A stretch of DNA of 64,000 nt, taken from assembly GCA_013423325.1 (NCBI GenBank), contig BLJB01000092.1, positions 62,257-126,256 of the forward strand, given 5' to 3'. The notes beneath the pieces were generated by a model. That model saw only the letters and a list, made by a program, of their open reading frames with translations, was not told the origin of the DNA and ran no database searches. Shown piece by piece: positions 45,833-58,011 of this stretch. Source of the stretch: Usnea hakonensis (lineage: Eukaryota; Ascomycota; Lecanoromycetes; Lecanorales; Parmeliaceae). A program made the position numbers and the translations under genes. Within the stretch, counting starts at the first letter, position 1, and each line of letters begins with the position of its first letter.

Positions 45833-47012
45833 GCAAGTCCTAAGCTTCTCTGTACGGGGCATGCAATTAGTGAACCTCCATTGATTCTTCGACCATCGAG
45901 ACAAAGTCTATAGGCAGTGCAATAGCAGGCACCAACTCCCGCTCTCCTCCACCCCTCAAACCAACGCATCGTCAAGACATTCCCTTACAAAAGACAAAGT
46001 TTCCCAGAGTCCGAACCCTATACACTTCTCACCGGACGATACCTGGAACCCTATTACCACTGCCACTGCTACCCGTCAAACACAGACCTATAGCGATCCA
46101 AGCATCCATATACCTATACAGCCACCCCTCCCCTCTCCTCCCCTCTCCTCCCCTCCCCTCCACCTCCCCCCTCCCCCTTCCCCCCACTCCCCACCAACCC
46201 CCCTCTCCTCCCCAACCACCACCACCCCCCCCTCCTCAGCCTTGAACCCTCCACCTATTACTTAAAAATCAGCTCGCCGCGTTACGTTACGTTGCTTTGC
46301 GTATATAAAAGCGTCTACTATTAATGGTTGGGATGTAGGGGGGAGGATGGGGAATGGGATGGGGTGGGGTGGGATGTGGGGGAATGGGAATGGGGATGGG
46401 ATGGGGGGAGGAGGTGTGGGATGGGGGGAGAAATTGGGGGAAATGTGGGGAGATGGGGAGAGATCCGAGAGTGGGAGGGCGGGTTTCGTTTAGGAGTGGA
46501 AACTGGGCGGAGAGGGGGGGTGTGGGTTGGGAGGGCGGGTTTCGTGGAAGGACTGTTGGGAGAGGTTGTGGGAGGAAAGGGAAGGGGGACTGGGGGGATC
46601 TAGGGGGAAAGGGGGGACAGTGAGGGGATGACGAATGTGCGTTTCCTTTCGGAAGCTTACGAGAGAATCTTATATGGTTTGCGCCATTTAGGTCCTTATG
46701 ATGTCTTACTTGTTGTGTTGAGTACCTATTGGATGGGGATAACTAGGCCAGATTGGGCGGGTCGATCGTTGCAGAAGAGTAGAATTATCGCTTGAGTAAG
46801 GTATATTGATTGATTGATTGATTGATTGATTGGGAGTAGATCTGCGATGATGGCCTGGATGTTATGATATGATATGTTGTTTAGGGAATTTTTTGAGAAT
46901 GTTGGAATGTTGGAATGTTGGAATGTTGGAATGTTTTGTAGATGGGCTTAGATCTTTGGATGGGTAGTTTGGAAAGGGGGGGGGGGGGGGTAGATCAAGA
47001 ATGAATTTNNGT

Positions 47013-47045
<33 letters not shown>

Positions 47046-47119
47046 AGATCAAGAATGAATCTCGCCAGCGAAAAGGATTGTTGGGGAGGGGGAACGCTCC
47101 TACATCAGAAGCAAAATAG
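45833..47119. other. Gene-free C-rich and G-rich low-complexity region
   Basis: C-rich 46120-46240, G-rich 46325-46620, TGAT repeats at 46806-46833, about five TTGGAATG repeats near 46900-46937, and G homopolymers around a 2-N gap at 47009-47010. Open frames in the G-rich part (Gly/Trp/Met-only composition) are artefacts. Confidence 0.65.
47009..47010. other. Assembly gap (2 N)
   Basis: The sequence G(n)TAGATCAAGAATGAAT occurs on both sides of the gap (about 46976-47008 and 47020-47060). Confidence 0.95.
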
Positions 47120-48974
47120 CTAGGCAGCACCAGCAGACTTCTCCCCTCCATCCCGCGACGACTGCCTAGAAGACGACACGGGGCCCTCTTCATGACCCAC
47201 AATTGCCCAAGCCGCCCTATCTTCTTCACCAGTCCGCGTCGGGAACGGGAATATGAGGCACAAGATATAATAAGCGAACCTGTCGCCGAATAAGTTTGAG
47301 CACAGGATGCGAATGCTGGTACGCACCCGGAAAAGAGGAGTCCCTCAAGCCAGCCTAAAGAGGTGAAATTCACATAATTGCGGGACAATCCGTTGGTCGC
47401 GGGGTTGATTTGATAGGCGAGGCCTGGGAGTTGCGGGACCATGCCGACAACGAAGGCTGAGACTGCTCGCATGTTGATGCCCGCGGTATACCAGTAGAGG
47501 CCTGTTGGCTTGTAGAGTTGGTGGATGTTGAAGTCAGAGCATCTTCTGACGAGGTAGAAGTCGCATAAGAGAACTATCTGAAAGCCTTAGAGAGCACTAC
47601 ATGATAGATAGACAGACAGCATTCGACTCACCACCCGCCACAGGCCCCAGAAAAGGTGCGGAATATCCGTTGAGGAATCCCAAGAAACGTTGGGCGCGCG
47701 CCTCGATTTTCCAGGGGCAGATGACGAAACCAAGGATCGCGCAGAGAAGTTGGCCTCGTCTGAGATTCATGTATTTTGGAAAGAGGGCCATGGTATCGTT
47801 GGCGAAAGCGATCGAGTTCCCCGCCACGTTCGTCCCGATCATGGCGAAAGCGAAAAGAAGACCGGTGAAGAATTTCGCAGCTCGATTATCCCACGACAGG
47901 ACAATTATGATTGGGTTCCATTGGATTTGGCCGTAGATGACTTGCGATGAGGCGGCCATTACGACACCGAGGAAGTAGATGAGTGTCATGCACACTGGGA
48001 GAGAGATGGCTTGGGCAATGGTAGCAGTCCGTGGGTTACGAGCGTAGCGTGTCAGGTCTGGGATGTTGAGGGTGAATGTAGAGCCGGCGGAAATGGCCGT
48101 GGTGATGGCATAGCAAAATGCGTAGCCTAGAGACATCCCATTTTCGATCTTTGTTGGTATTCGAAGGAGAGGGCCGAACCCGTGGGACGCGGTCACTGCC
48201 CATGTAAAAAGACATATACCAAAAATTGGCATGATGATTACTTTTATCAAAAACATCCACCGCAGTGCTGGCATGCTGAGAAAAAGAAATGGGAGAGATG
48301 CAAGCCAGAAGACGGAGAAGCTGAGAAGTTCAGCAGCAGTAATATCTGCACTTGCTGGTAGAGCGTTTGCGTGCCAGTTGGCGAAGGATGGCCATATTGC
48401 TTCAATCATGGCCTGTACTGCAAGAGCGCCCACGTATGCTTGAATACCGTACCATATGGGAGCGACAACCGCCCTGATAAGGATGGGAAGGTATGAGCCT
48501 CGCAGGCCGAAGGATCTAGGACAAAAGTTAGTCCTGGCCAAGGAACTCCACAAGTATCGTACGCTCTCGAAAAGACGGGAAAATTGATCGAGTACTGAAG
48601 AATTGAGACATCAGCCTGCCATGATTCACTGTGAGGCAAGAGTGACAGGCCCCGGCATATACCTTGGACCCGACATAACCAGAAGCGCAGCAAGCCATCA
48701 TGACCAAAATGTTGCCAATCAGATATGCGATCAAGGCTGTTCCAGGGTTGAGACCCAATGCGACGCTCGCCGACGCGGTCTGAATCTGGGCAGCAGAGAA
48801 ACCTTCTGCGATCCAGAACCCTCCCACATGGTACCACTCCCATTTCTTCAGATGCTTCGGGACTGGATCCAAATCTGGATTGCTCCAGCGCGAGGATTGG
48901 CCTTCTGCGGTGAAAGAACCGGCAGCTGGGGGAAGAATTAGGCGCCGGCGACGGAAGGACTGTAGCTTCTCCAT
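47120..48974 (-). CDS. NCS1-family permease (nucleobase/nucleoside type)
   Basis: Five exons, 48974-48663, 48594-48563, 48515-47632, 47573-47327 and 47279-47120, encode 544 residues. NCS1 signatures occur in order: RWSNPDLDPVP in the N-terminal cytosolic part, GLNPGTALIAYLIGN in TM2, SKYSINFPVFSRASFGLRGSY across the exon 1-3 junctions, IWYGIQAYVGA in TM3, LNIPDLTRYARNP, AGNSIAFANDT, and DFYLVRR after TM10. It fits the Fur4/Dal4/Fui1 branch of plasma-membrane proton symporters for uracil, allantoin, uridine or related compounds. The substrate cannot be chosen by eye. The small 32-nt exon 2 is certain because it completes the conserved FPVFSRASFG motif. The open frame extends upstream without an ATG, so the ATG at 48974 is used. 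Confidence 0.93.
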
Positions 48975-50304
48975 ATTTTGCTGCGTCAAATGAGTACAAA
49001 GTACAAGAATGAAGGGATTGTGAATTCTTTACTGTCAGACTCACAGAATGATGATGGCACCACTGATATGGCGTCAAGACATTTTTAACCCCTCTATGCT
49101 GCGTTGAAGTATGCGCATATGCTCGATGATTTCATGTTGAGCAGTAACTTCGCGCCAAGGACGAATCGGCCAATGATTCTGCATGCGATGCTGCACGCTT
49201 ATATCACCCACATGTCGAAAGAAGTAAGGACCGGATAGATATCCATCGCGTCTGAACTGTTGTAGCGAGGAAGCCCGGTGCCATATGAAGGATATTTGGA
49301 ATGTGGCCGCATTGCGAGAGATAATGATAGGTGGGGAACATCAGGGGGTCACGCATGAGATACAAAATTCTTCTACATGCTCAAGGTAGCTGATGTAAAG
49401 CTCAATAATCGCCTGCAGTAAAATTGTGTCATAGGGCTGAAAATGTCTTGGCCAAGAATTCACACTGTAAAGTTTTTTCTTCACTACTATCAAATAACTA
49501 CCAGTCACTCCCAACACCCTTTAAGTTTCTGAATCTAAGACAATACCCGGTGAAAGCAGAGAGAAACTCACGGGCAATTAGTATTGTCCTACGATCCCCG
49601 CGAACATGACAAGCACCATATCCTCGAAGATATCGTCCCGACAAAATTCCTCTACTACGACAAGTCTCCAATGTACTTTGCAGTAAGGCATGCATGAAAG
49701 ATATCATAGGGACTTGGATCGTTGTCACCCACGGCTTCTCGATGGTAATGAAGACAAGACCAGAATCGTCTGGGTTCGAATCAGTACTAATTTGGAGGAC
49801 TACCTTTGTTGCAGGCAGATCAATTCAGAACAATCAAATGCAAGCAGTCTTGGATTCAGCCAGATGCACAAATTATAGCCAGCCGTCATCAAGATAGCAA
49901 GAGCGGAACATTCTTCCCTACCCAGTGCGAAGTTCGACGATTAGTCGATGAGTAAACCATAGGGTAATGCTGACATGAGTGATGGAGATCATAAAGCTAG
50001 ATTCTCATACATGTTGGTATATTGCTAAAATCTACTCAAACATACCCAAATGCATCGTCTTACAAGTCAACTTTAACCGTACACAGATAAGCACGAAAGA
50101 CCAGTCCCGCTGGTGTGAGAAAGCCGAGCCGTCAGAATTATTGTTCCGCTTCTGCGCCTCAAAGATCCACGCGAATGACTCAAATCGTCGGATGGGCTCC
50201 ATGTACGCTTCCTCGTATTCGTCTGCCGAGATCTTCATGAAAGGGAATGTCTCCGAAAGTGAGCTCTCTTGTTGAAGCGGTAGGAAGGCGCAATGAAGTA
50301 AAAT
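48975..50304. other. Intergenic, no gene recognised
   Basis: This is AT-rich spacer between two minus-strand membrane-protein genes. Small open frames at 49424-50275 have no motif or splice support. Confidence 0.4.
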
Positions 50305-51616
50305 CTAGCGAGGTAGAGGAGGCAGAGGATAGTATTTCTGCATGCCAACATCCTCAACATTATGGGATTTGTGAAGGTTACTCTCAACCTGAATATGTCC
50401 CATCTCCACATATGTTCTTGGGTCACCGGTTTCGATCGCGATGGGATCTGAGATGATTCTTTCCGAGGAGAACCCTTCCTTCTGTATGGAGGGTTTGGAC
50501 GAGTCCGAGCCCCAGGAACTCTTCTTTGAGAACGAAAACAGAGAACGCAGGCTTGTGAAGAGAGGCCCGAAGCTTCCTGCCTTCTTCAAGAGCGGGGCAT
50601 AACATGGTAGATTGGCGCAGATGACCGATGCGCACGCCTCGATACTAGACCACATGATCATGTTTACAACGGGTGCTAAGACTCTCCTTCAGTAAATGGA
50701 AGGCGCAATCAAGGAGCTGGACAGCTTACCGTCAAAATTTACTGCATAATTTCCCAGGTCATAGTTGAGTTGGATGTTACCTTCCATGAACCGCACAGTA
50801 TAGACCAGACGAGCAATTGAGGAGACAACACAACTAGTTCGGACGGATCAGTCTGCAGCCTCGGATTTTCAGTCATAGAGGACTCACAAGATGCCGAGTC
50901 CGAAGATGCTGCTTGTCCCAATCTTCTGTGCCGAGCTCATGTGGAGGTTCCTGATGAAAGAAACTGGCAGACAAAGTATACTGAGGTCAAGTACAATGTC
51001 CGTCACGCTTGAGCAGACATACATGACTGGGTAATTTGCGGTAGGCGGGCAGACGATCCAGTTGCACCAAATCGGCAAGATCTGAAAGAGGGTAGCGAAC
51101 AGAAACGAAACCAGCCAGGCGCTTGTGAGAAGGAGCATAATCTTGACCACCACGGGGAACCGACAAGCGGAGAAAAGTCGCCCGTAGAAGCAAAGGATCG
51201 AGAGCTTTACGAATGCTACCGCGAGGATGTACCAAAACTGCTGCACGAACATGACCTGTCCCAATGTAAGTGCTTGCAACTTGTTGTCGCGTTGTCCATC
51301 ACATACTTTGAGAAAGGCGATGCCCATTGCGTCACTCAACGATTCGAACGGAGTTCCAAAGCCGGCAGCAAAAACGCCGACGATATTCGTGATGGCAAGG
51401 GCCACTGCGAAGAACTTTGAACAGAAGATCAGAGCAAGGCATCATGTGGATTTTATGACGCAATCTCACCAACGCTGTCAAGATCATGTAATCGTCAAGT
51501 TGGAGGCCGAGGGCCTTAGGCATGCGTACTTGGAACCGCAGTACAACAGAAAGCACGGCGAGCACCATGAAGACAGAGTTGGTCACCACCATGGAGCGAG
51601 ATTCAGCGGAAAACAT
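50305..51616 (-). CDS. Fungal rhodopsin-domain integral membrane protein
   Basis: Exons 51616-51470, 51414-51307, 51255-50888, 50833-50730 and 50675-50305 give 365 residues with seven hydrophobic segments. Family features are LRFQVR after TM1, LQLDDYMI before TM2, FVKLSILCFYGRLF in the central helices, PTANYPVMYVCSSVTDIVLDLSIL, and a final helix APVVNMIMWSSIEACASVICANLP with the C-terminal cytosolic tail. This is the large Pezizomycotina family of seven-helix proteins related to Pth11-type receptors, without a CFEM domain. The intron 51306-51256 is 51 nt long and has no stop codon, so naive ORF calls retain it; removing it restores the family spacing. The tail has an acidic/Pro-rich end. The ligand and function are unknown. 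Confidence 0.88.
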
Positions 51617-53522
51617 GGCTACAGACAGAGGTAGGTATTCAAAAAGTTGAGGAATGAAGAGCACTGCGACTAGTGACAAGAATATTGCTTGGTCCCCCGA
51701 AGCTTTGGCCTTGAAATCGCATCAAGAATATTAGTAAGAAAGGGGCCGAATGGCAGTTTTTACGTTGGATAAGGATGTCAGATTCTACATGATCCTCACC
51801 CCAAATTGAGTCAAATGCGGGGTCTTGAGCACCGCTCAGGTGGTCTTGTGATGTGATCAGAACGTAACCTACCGAAGTGTTATCTACTCACTTGAAACAA
51901 ATCAATCCCGGTTTATTGGCAGGATCTATTGAGCACGATAGCTGAAGGTGCTCATACATCGCTGCGGGGTCCAGAAGTCTGTGAAGATAGCGGGACGACC
52001 AGTACCGTCTTCAATAAGACTGAGACGATTAATCATTTCTTCGGCGTCTTACCCCTGGACTTCAAAAGCCTTCAGTCTATTCTATAAATTTAGCACTATA
52101 GTTGTTAATTGCTCAGGTATGTTGAACACCCTAACTGTTTCATCGAAGCAGTCTTCAGTCTTCTTCGCCGGTGGTTGGTGGATTACGCGCCGTGAGGGTA
52201 ACAATCGACCATCCCACTACGGCATCATCAGCCAACCACGGAGGAACTCCGATATGCAGCAATTCGTATTCTAAGGGACAATTCCTTGGTTTACCTCGGC
52301 ATTACGGCATACTAGTATGCGGGCCGAGAAGCCTCCTGCACATAATACTCCTTCAGGAACCAAAAGCACGCCCCATTCTAGGATTAGGAGTGTGGCTAAT
52401 CTCAAGACGCAGTCGGATATATGGATTTGAGTATCATTCATGGAGGGTGTCTTAGTCTTTCATGAGAATAAAGTGTTATCTACAGCAAAAAGGTGTTATC
52501 CAGGATTAACACAATTTGCTAATTTCTCACAGTATCCATCTCATGAAACAATGTGTTATGGATCACGCCATCCATGAACAATTATAGTCCACCAATAATG
52601 TGTGACAGACCGAGGTCTTCCTCCGACGTTTGTTACGATTGGTTCCCTTCCTGCAAATGTCTCAGAAAATAAGTAAGAAACCCCGCACACATACGTAAGA
52701 TACGATACTTAACGCTATTTTTACTCTATTGTAGGTTTCCATGCTATCTCTATCAAATATTCTATTCACGCATATCTAAAGGGGCATGTGACATCAAGAA
52801 CTAAGAGTCACAGCCGGAAAATAAAATGCAGCCTGCAGGAATCTATTCCGAATCCCGCTAGTCCCGAGAGTACCTGTAAAAGCGAAGAAGTCCATACGGT
52901 AACCATCGAAGTCTAGACCTCCAGCCACAAAATCCCCAGTCACTCCAACCGTTTCAAACACTCAGGACATCGAAACCGAAACCAAAGAAAGACAGGCAGA
53001 CAAAATTCTAGCACTCCTTAGAAATCCTCGAATATGAAAATCGCACCAGCAGAGCTCCTCTAAGGTAGCTAATAGTGCTGCTCTAGCGCATAATGTCCCA
53101 GCTATCATACAAAAAACCTTGCGATGCCCTACCACACTCATTCACTCTAAGTACGTAGCTAGCTATGCCAAATTATCAGTAACAACTTTATTCCTCGCAC
53201 CCTTCACACCAGCTCCAAAGAACCAATCGAAGAAGTATATACAGTCCTAATTATCAGCATTCTCATCCTCACGCCGCACTCAGTGGCAAAGGTAGCTTTA
53301 ATTCCTTACGACCTGTTCGATGAGATGAGAATCTCCCAGTACGTCATACCCCTTGCCCCACCGGCTCTTCTCAAGAAAAGTTCTTCCAAAAATAAAGACT
53401 ATCCAGCGCCACCTAACCCACAACCCTATAAACCGTTTATCTGCACTAATTTCATCCCCTTATATATCCTCCCCCCTCCCCCCTCCCCTCAAACCCAGCC
53501 CCCCACCTCGACTCCCCCCCCC

Positions 53523-53524
53523 NN
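53523..53524. other. Assembly gap (2 N)
   Basis: AACCC-AGCCCCCCACCTCGACTC followed by a C run occurs immediately before and again immediately after the gap. Confidence 0.95.
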
Positions 53525-54250
53525 CAACCCCAGCCCCCCACCTCGACTCCCCCCCCCCCTCCCCCCCCTCTCCTAACCTCCCGACTCCCCACCCTCGCAA
53601 CCCCACCCCCAGTCCACCATCCCTCTCACCCAACAAAATCTCAAACCCCCTTCTCACACTCATGTTCACTCGCCACCGTAGCACCGGGTATTAACAATCC
53701 CATACCTCACAATCTCATCATCCCTCTCCCTAATTCCAAACCCGAATTCCATGCACACGCATCGAGAAGCGCGAGACAACATCCCATTCAGAGTGAGTGC
53801 ATACACTGCTTCCAACACCGCAAACCCCTTACTCAACTCAACCCCCCTCGTTCAAAATTATCTTTGTTGTGTTATTTTCCGGTTGCCCAGCCTCTCCCGT
53901 ATACACACACACATACATACATAGCCCCATTCCTAATCCGAAGAATGATACAAGTCTTTCACAGGTTAATGAGGATTGAAGGTACATGCCCCCCTAGCAG
54001 AGGGATAGCGCACGGCTATGATGCGAGTGCGTGGGGGTATAGGGATAGTTTGTGATATAGGAGGTGCAGTACTAATGCTGTATTGCATTGGAAAGATAGC
54101 TAGCGTTCATGTTTGAGGGATGGGTTTATAGCTCGATTTTTCTCGTGATGCTATACCAGTCTACCCATCAACCCTAAACCCCAAACCACCCTCACCACTC
54201 CGCTCCACTCCGCACACAACTCAACTCAACTCCGCACCACCTTGCTCCCC

Positions 54251-54323
54251 NNNNNNNNNNNNNNNNNNNNNNNNNNNNNNNNNNNNNNNNNNNNNNNNNN
54301 NNNNNNNNNNNNNNNNNNNNNNN
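54251..54323. other. Assembly gap (73 N)
   Basis: The 19-mer CCGCACCACCTTGCTCCCC abuts both ends of the gap, so the true gap may be zero or a tandem repeat. Confidence 0.95.
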
Positions 54324-54532
54324 CCGCACCACCTTGCTCCCCAACCCCCCCCAACCCTCACCACTCCGCTCCGCTCCACACACAACCCCTCTCATTCCAT
54401 CCCGCGCAGGACTATCTCGCGCAGGACTTTCTCAAGAATATATGTCTGCTACAAACGGGTATATCTACATAGGCACGAAAAGAGTTATAGATAGATAGGG
54501 ATTTGTTATTGGGGCGTGGAGTGGAGTGGAGT

Positions 54533-54586
<54 letters not shown>

Positions 54587-54862
54587 GGTAAGTATGGTAT
54601 TGACGGATTGTATGAGTGTATTATATAAGGAAAGGGAAAGTTTGATCGATCGAATGAGTGTATTATAAGTAAGAGTGATCGACAAAAGTTTATACCAAGC
54701 AAAGACTAATCGTACAAATATTCCATGAGCAAAGACCTGATCGCATGTGTATTCAAAGAGCACGCACCCACCGTGCGCCAACCCATCCCCTTCCACGCTG
54801 TCCACCACTGAACGTAATCAACCAGATGCCCCGACCTCCTCCAAAACAACCCCCCTACACAT

Positions 54863-56789
54863 TTAGCAAGTACAAGTACAAGCCTCATTGAACGTCTCAT
54901 ACCCAGCCTCGATACACGAACATTTCGCATTCGGACCATTGCACTTCCCGTCACAATTTGTGTCCGTTCCGTAAAAGCCCGCACTGCAGACCGGCGGTGG
55001 CGGGGCGGACGTCGCCGCCGCCGTCGTCGTAGGAGTGGGCGTTGCGCAACCCGTGATCGGCGTGCACGTCGGCGTGTCCGCGATACCGCCCACCAAAGTG
55101 CAAGCCTGACACGCGCTGGTGTATGTGGAAGAGGCGATGGTGACAGGGTTGGTGCCGGTGGTGGTTGGGATGGCTGTGTAGGCGCAACTTTGAGCCGGGT
55201 CGGTGGCAGAAGGGACTGTGAGGAGTGGGAGGGTCGTCGAGCCGCAGATACAGCCTCGGCCCGCGATGCCTTGGTCGGGATCTTCGTTTTGAAGGGTGCA
55301 TGAAGGTGTTGGAGCGGGAGTCGCGGATGATGGGGGCGATGTTGTTGAACAGCCGTAAATGTCGGCCTGGCGCTTGGCCATCTTGCGTTGGGGAGGAGTC
55401 TTGAATTGGTTGAAGTAGGCGATGATGGCTTGCTCAGCTTTACTGACAGTGGACTCCATTTGTCCTGCTTGGTATCCACCTATATCTCGGAACTCGAATA
55501 GAGGTACTGCCCGCGTGGTGCCAACGACATTCTCTAGTGCTGTTCTTAAACCGCCGATTTGGCCGTCGATCAGGCCGTCGAGTACGGTAAGTCTGTCTGG
55601 CGATGGGCCACTTGCAATACTTGTCACCCAATCCTGTACTGTGAGGCAATCCTGCTTATTAGTATCTGTATTCTTGAGACACCATCCAATGCTATCCATG
55701 TATGAATTTGGCGTTGGCGCTGCAACTGTGCCATCACAGAACTGTTGATCAAGGCTGTAGTTGTTATCAGTCGTATCCTGACGAAAACAAGGTACACGAC
55801 TTACTCAACGTCATCCTCGTAGTTTTTGTAGCAGGCAAGAATCTTTACGAGGTCGTAGAGAGTACCTGTACCTGGGAGTGCAGACTTGACCTGAGCGTAG
55901 AGAGTGACAAATTCTGTCCGTGGCATGATAGAGACTGTGAACTTAGGACTCTCCGTTGAGTAGTTCGGGGGGCTCGTTGGGGTAGCGCCCTTGATGTAAG
56001 ACATGAGGAGAGAAAAGAATCCAAGTACGTCGGCTTTGACACTATTTTGCGAGATACCATTCGGGCTGGATTGGAAAAAGTCCTGGGTCACAGATACAGC
56101 TTTTGCTGCCGCACGACTGCCAGATGGTATCAAAGGAGAAGGGGTTTGAGCCTTCAGTTTTGCGAAGAGATCACTGATGGCTTCGAAAGGTAAGGGTGCA
56201 GTGACTTGCATAGACCAGTAAATGTTACCCGGACCATTGCCTGTTTGAGGCTTTGATACTGCCCACGGATTGCAGTTGTTGCCTTCAATATTCCATTGAT
56301 TGTTGGGCATGCCTGAGTGTGGGTTCCATGCAATCTGCAAGATACAATTAGCATAGGGAAGAAGTTTATCTCAATTATCACATAATTCGTCCTTACGATA
56401 TCGCTTGAAACTGCCGCAGCGGCAGCGGATGCTGCGCCAGTCCCAATCTTGATGGTTTGACCATTTAGAATGTATTCTGCAGTAAGCTTGCCAGCACTGT
56501 TTTCGGTTGTGTCTGCAGTGAGTTGCCAATTGTCTCCTTTGCGATCACCGACTTGTTGACCTTTCGCCTGGTTGGTATCCTGAGTGTTACAACTTGGACT
56601 ACTGAAACCCACAGCAGACGATTCGAACTCAACACCCATCCCAGCGGAATTGTCACTGGTGGGGCCATCCAAGGTCGGTGCTTCGTCAAAACATGGACCA
56701 TTGGAATCTGCTTGTCGTCTCAGGTTGGGCGGTAAAGCAAAAACGGACGAGGACACCAAGAATGGAATGAGGAACGTGGCCTGCTTCAT
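54863..56789 (-). CDS. Large Cys-rich secreted protein of unknown function
   Basis: Three exons, 56789-56397, 56334-55805 and 55754-54863, encode 604 residues. Residues 1-18 are a signal peptide (FLIPFLVSSSVFA core), followed by NLRRQ, a possible Kex2-like processing site. The first domain contains MGVEFESSAVGF, DNWQLTADTT, NGQTIKIGTGAASAAAAAVSSD, IAWNPHSGMPNNQWNIEGNNCNPW and FTVSIMPRTEF, looking like a conserved globular domain. A middle domain has FCDGT and WCLKNTDTNKQDC. The last 200 residues are Thr/Pro/Ser linkers separating Cys-rich modules, ending with an EGF-like cluster (CSAGFYGTDTNC-DGKC ... CSCIEAGYETF ... CTCTC). The splice phases fit. It is likely a secreted or wall-bound multidomain protein; I do not recognise a named family. 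Confidence 0.82.
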
Positions 56790-58011
56790 CGCGAGCGCAG
56801 ATAGATACCTTCTGTTGCTACTGACTGAGTATGATTTGGTGATTTCGCTTGGGAAGGAAGAGGTTGTGGATATCACGAATAGAAAGCAGTGGGGGTGACA
56901 TCTTAAGTAGTTTTTGCAACGTCTGCCATCCCTCTCAGACCATCAAAAGGCATCAGGGGGCTGACGACGGCTGACAAATAATTCTCGACTTTCTGGTGGT
57001 GTAATTCCCACCGTCGTGGGTCGTGGTAGTCACCCATAAGTTGGCTGAGTGAGACGTGGCTACACAGCCTGCTCATGTGGTGCTCTCGTGGGCCGTGAGG
57101 CATGGCAGGCTGGCCGATGCTCAAATGCTTCTGATATGGCAAATTTGTTTCAGAAAAGTTGTAATATGCCAGGGATGGAGCTACAAATTGGGGAAATAAC
57201 GCCTTGGTTTGTTGCATTGCTAGGCAGCGTCTCTATCTTTAGCAGTATTGTTGGCGTAGCTCCCTGATCAGCTCGTAGTGCTCAAGCGGAAACATCAACA
57301 CGAGAATAAGCACAACATTTGGGTGGCGACAAGGCGCAAGATTCTCACCCGAGCGTCAATCGGACGGCCTGGGATTTGGCTGCATGAGTGAAGATGGTGA
57401 CATTGGATGAAAATTTCAGGCTCCAAAGAAAGTTGGAAAGAGTTCAGATAAGGATTTCATAGAGGTTCCCGATTATTACGTACGAGTACCTAAGTATACT
57501 TCGGTGTTCATTTCTTGTCTACCAATGATCAAGTACTTCATTCCCTATACAATATATTTGATTTGCTCCTGACGTGGAGAAGGATTGCGGACATTATACG
57601 GACATGAAGGACCATAAAGTGGCTGAGCTGAGTGAAACAATACGTCTCGTAATGTAAGGTACCTTAGGTGTTCGGTAAGGCTTAGTAATCTAGGTAAATA
57701 TGTCAGATGCAGAGTAAAGTACTTTTTCCGAACCAATCATTGGACTTTATCACAATCTAAACTTAAAATTAGACCAATAAGCAAATAAGCAAATAAGCAA
57801 ATAAGCCCGCCACTTTCTTTGCTTTCAGCTGTGTTCGTTTCATAAGTAATATGTGTCTTGTGTCTCCAACCTTCTAAGTTGACAGTAATCTTTTCGTCCA
57901 CACATCAAGCCCCGCGCATTACTTTGAATTTGATATCCTCTAGCATCTCTTCATCCAAGGAGCTGGATGACACTTTGAGTGACACTTCGCAACAGAACAT
58001 CAACCGCCGCC
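56790..58011. other. Intergenic, divergent promoters
   Basis: This is the spacer between the secreted-protein gene and the F-box gene. Four copies of AATAAGC/AAATAAGC occur at 57774-57804. No coding feature is supported. Confidence 0.5.

Larger units (their letters stand above)
51617..54862. other. Gene-poor 3.2-kb region with two assembly gaps
   Basis: No gene is recognised. The first half is ordinary AT-rich spacer, with repeated AGTGTTATC/GTGTTAT phrases at about 52470-52560. The second half is C-rich with N gaps at 53523-53524 and 54251-54323 and a G homopolymer at about 54537-54583. Confidence 0.5.

Noticed and set aside
46328..46623. Open frames of about 90 codons in the G-rich block
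   Set aside because: Composition is almost only Gly, Trp, Met, Glu and Arg, produced by G-runs. There is no family or splice support.
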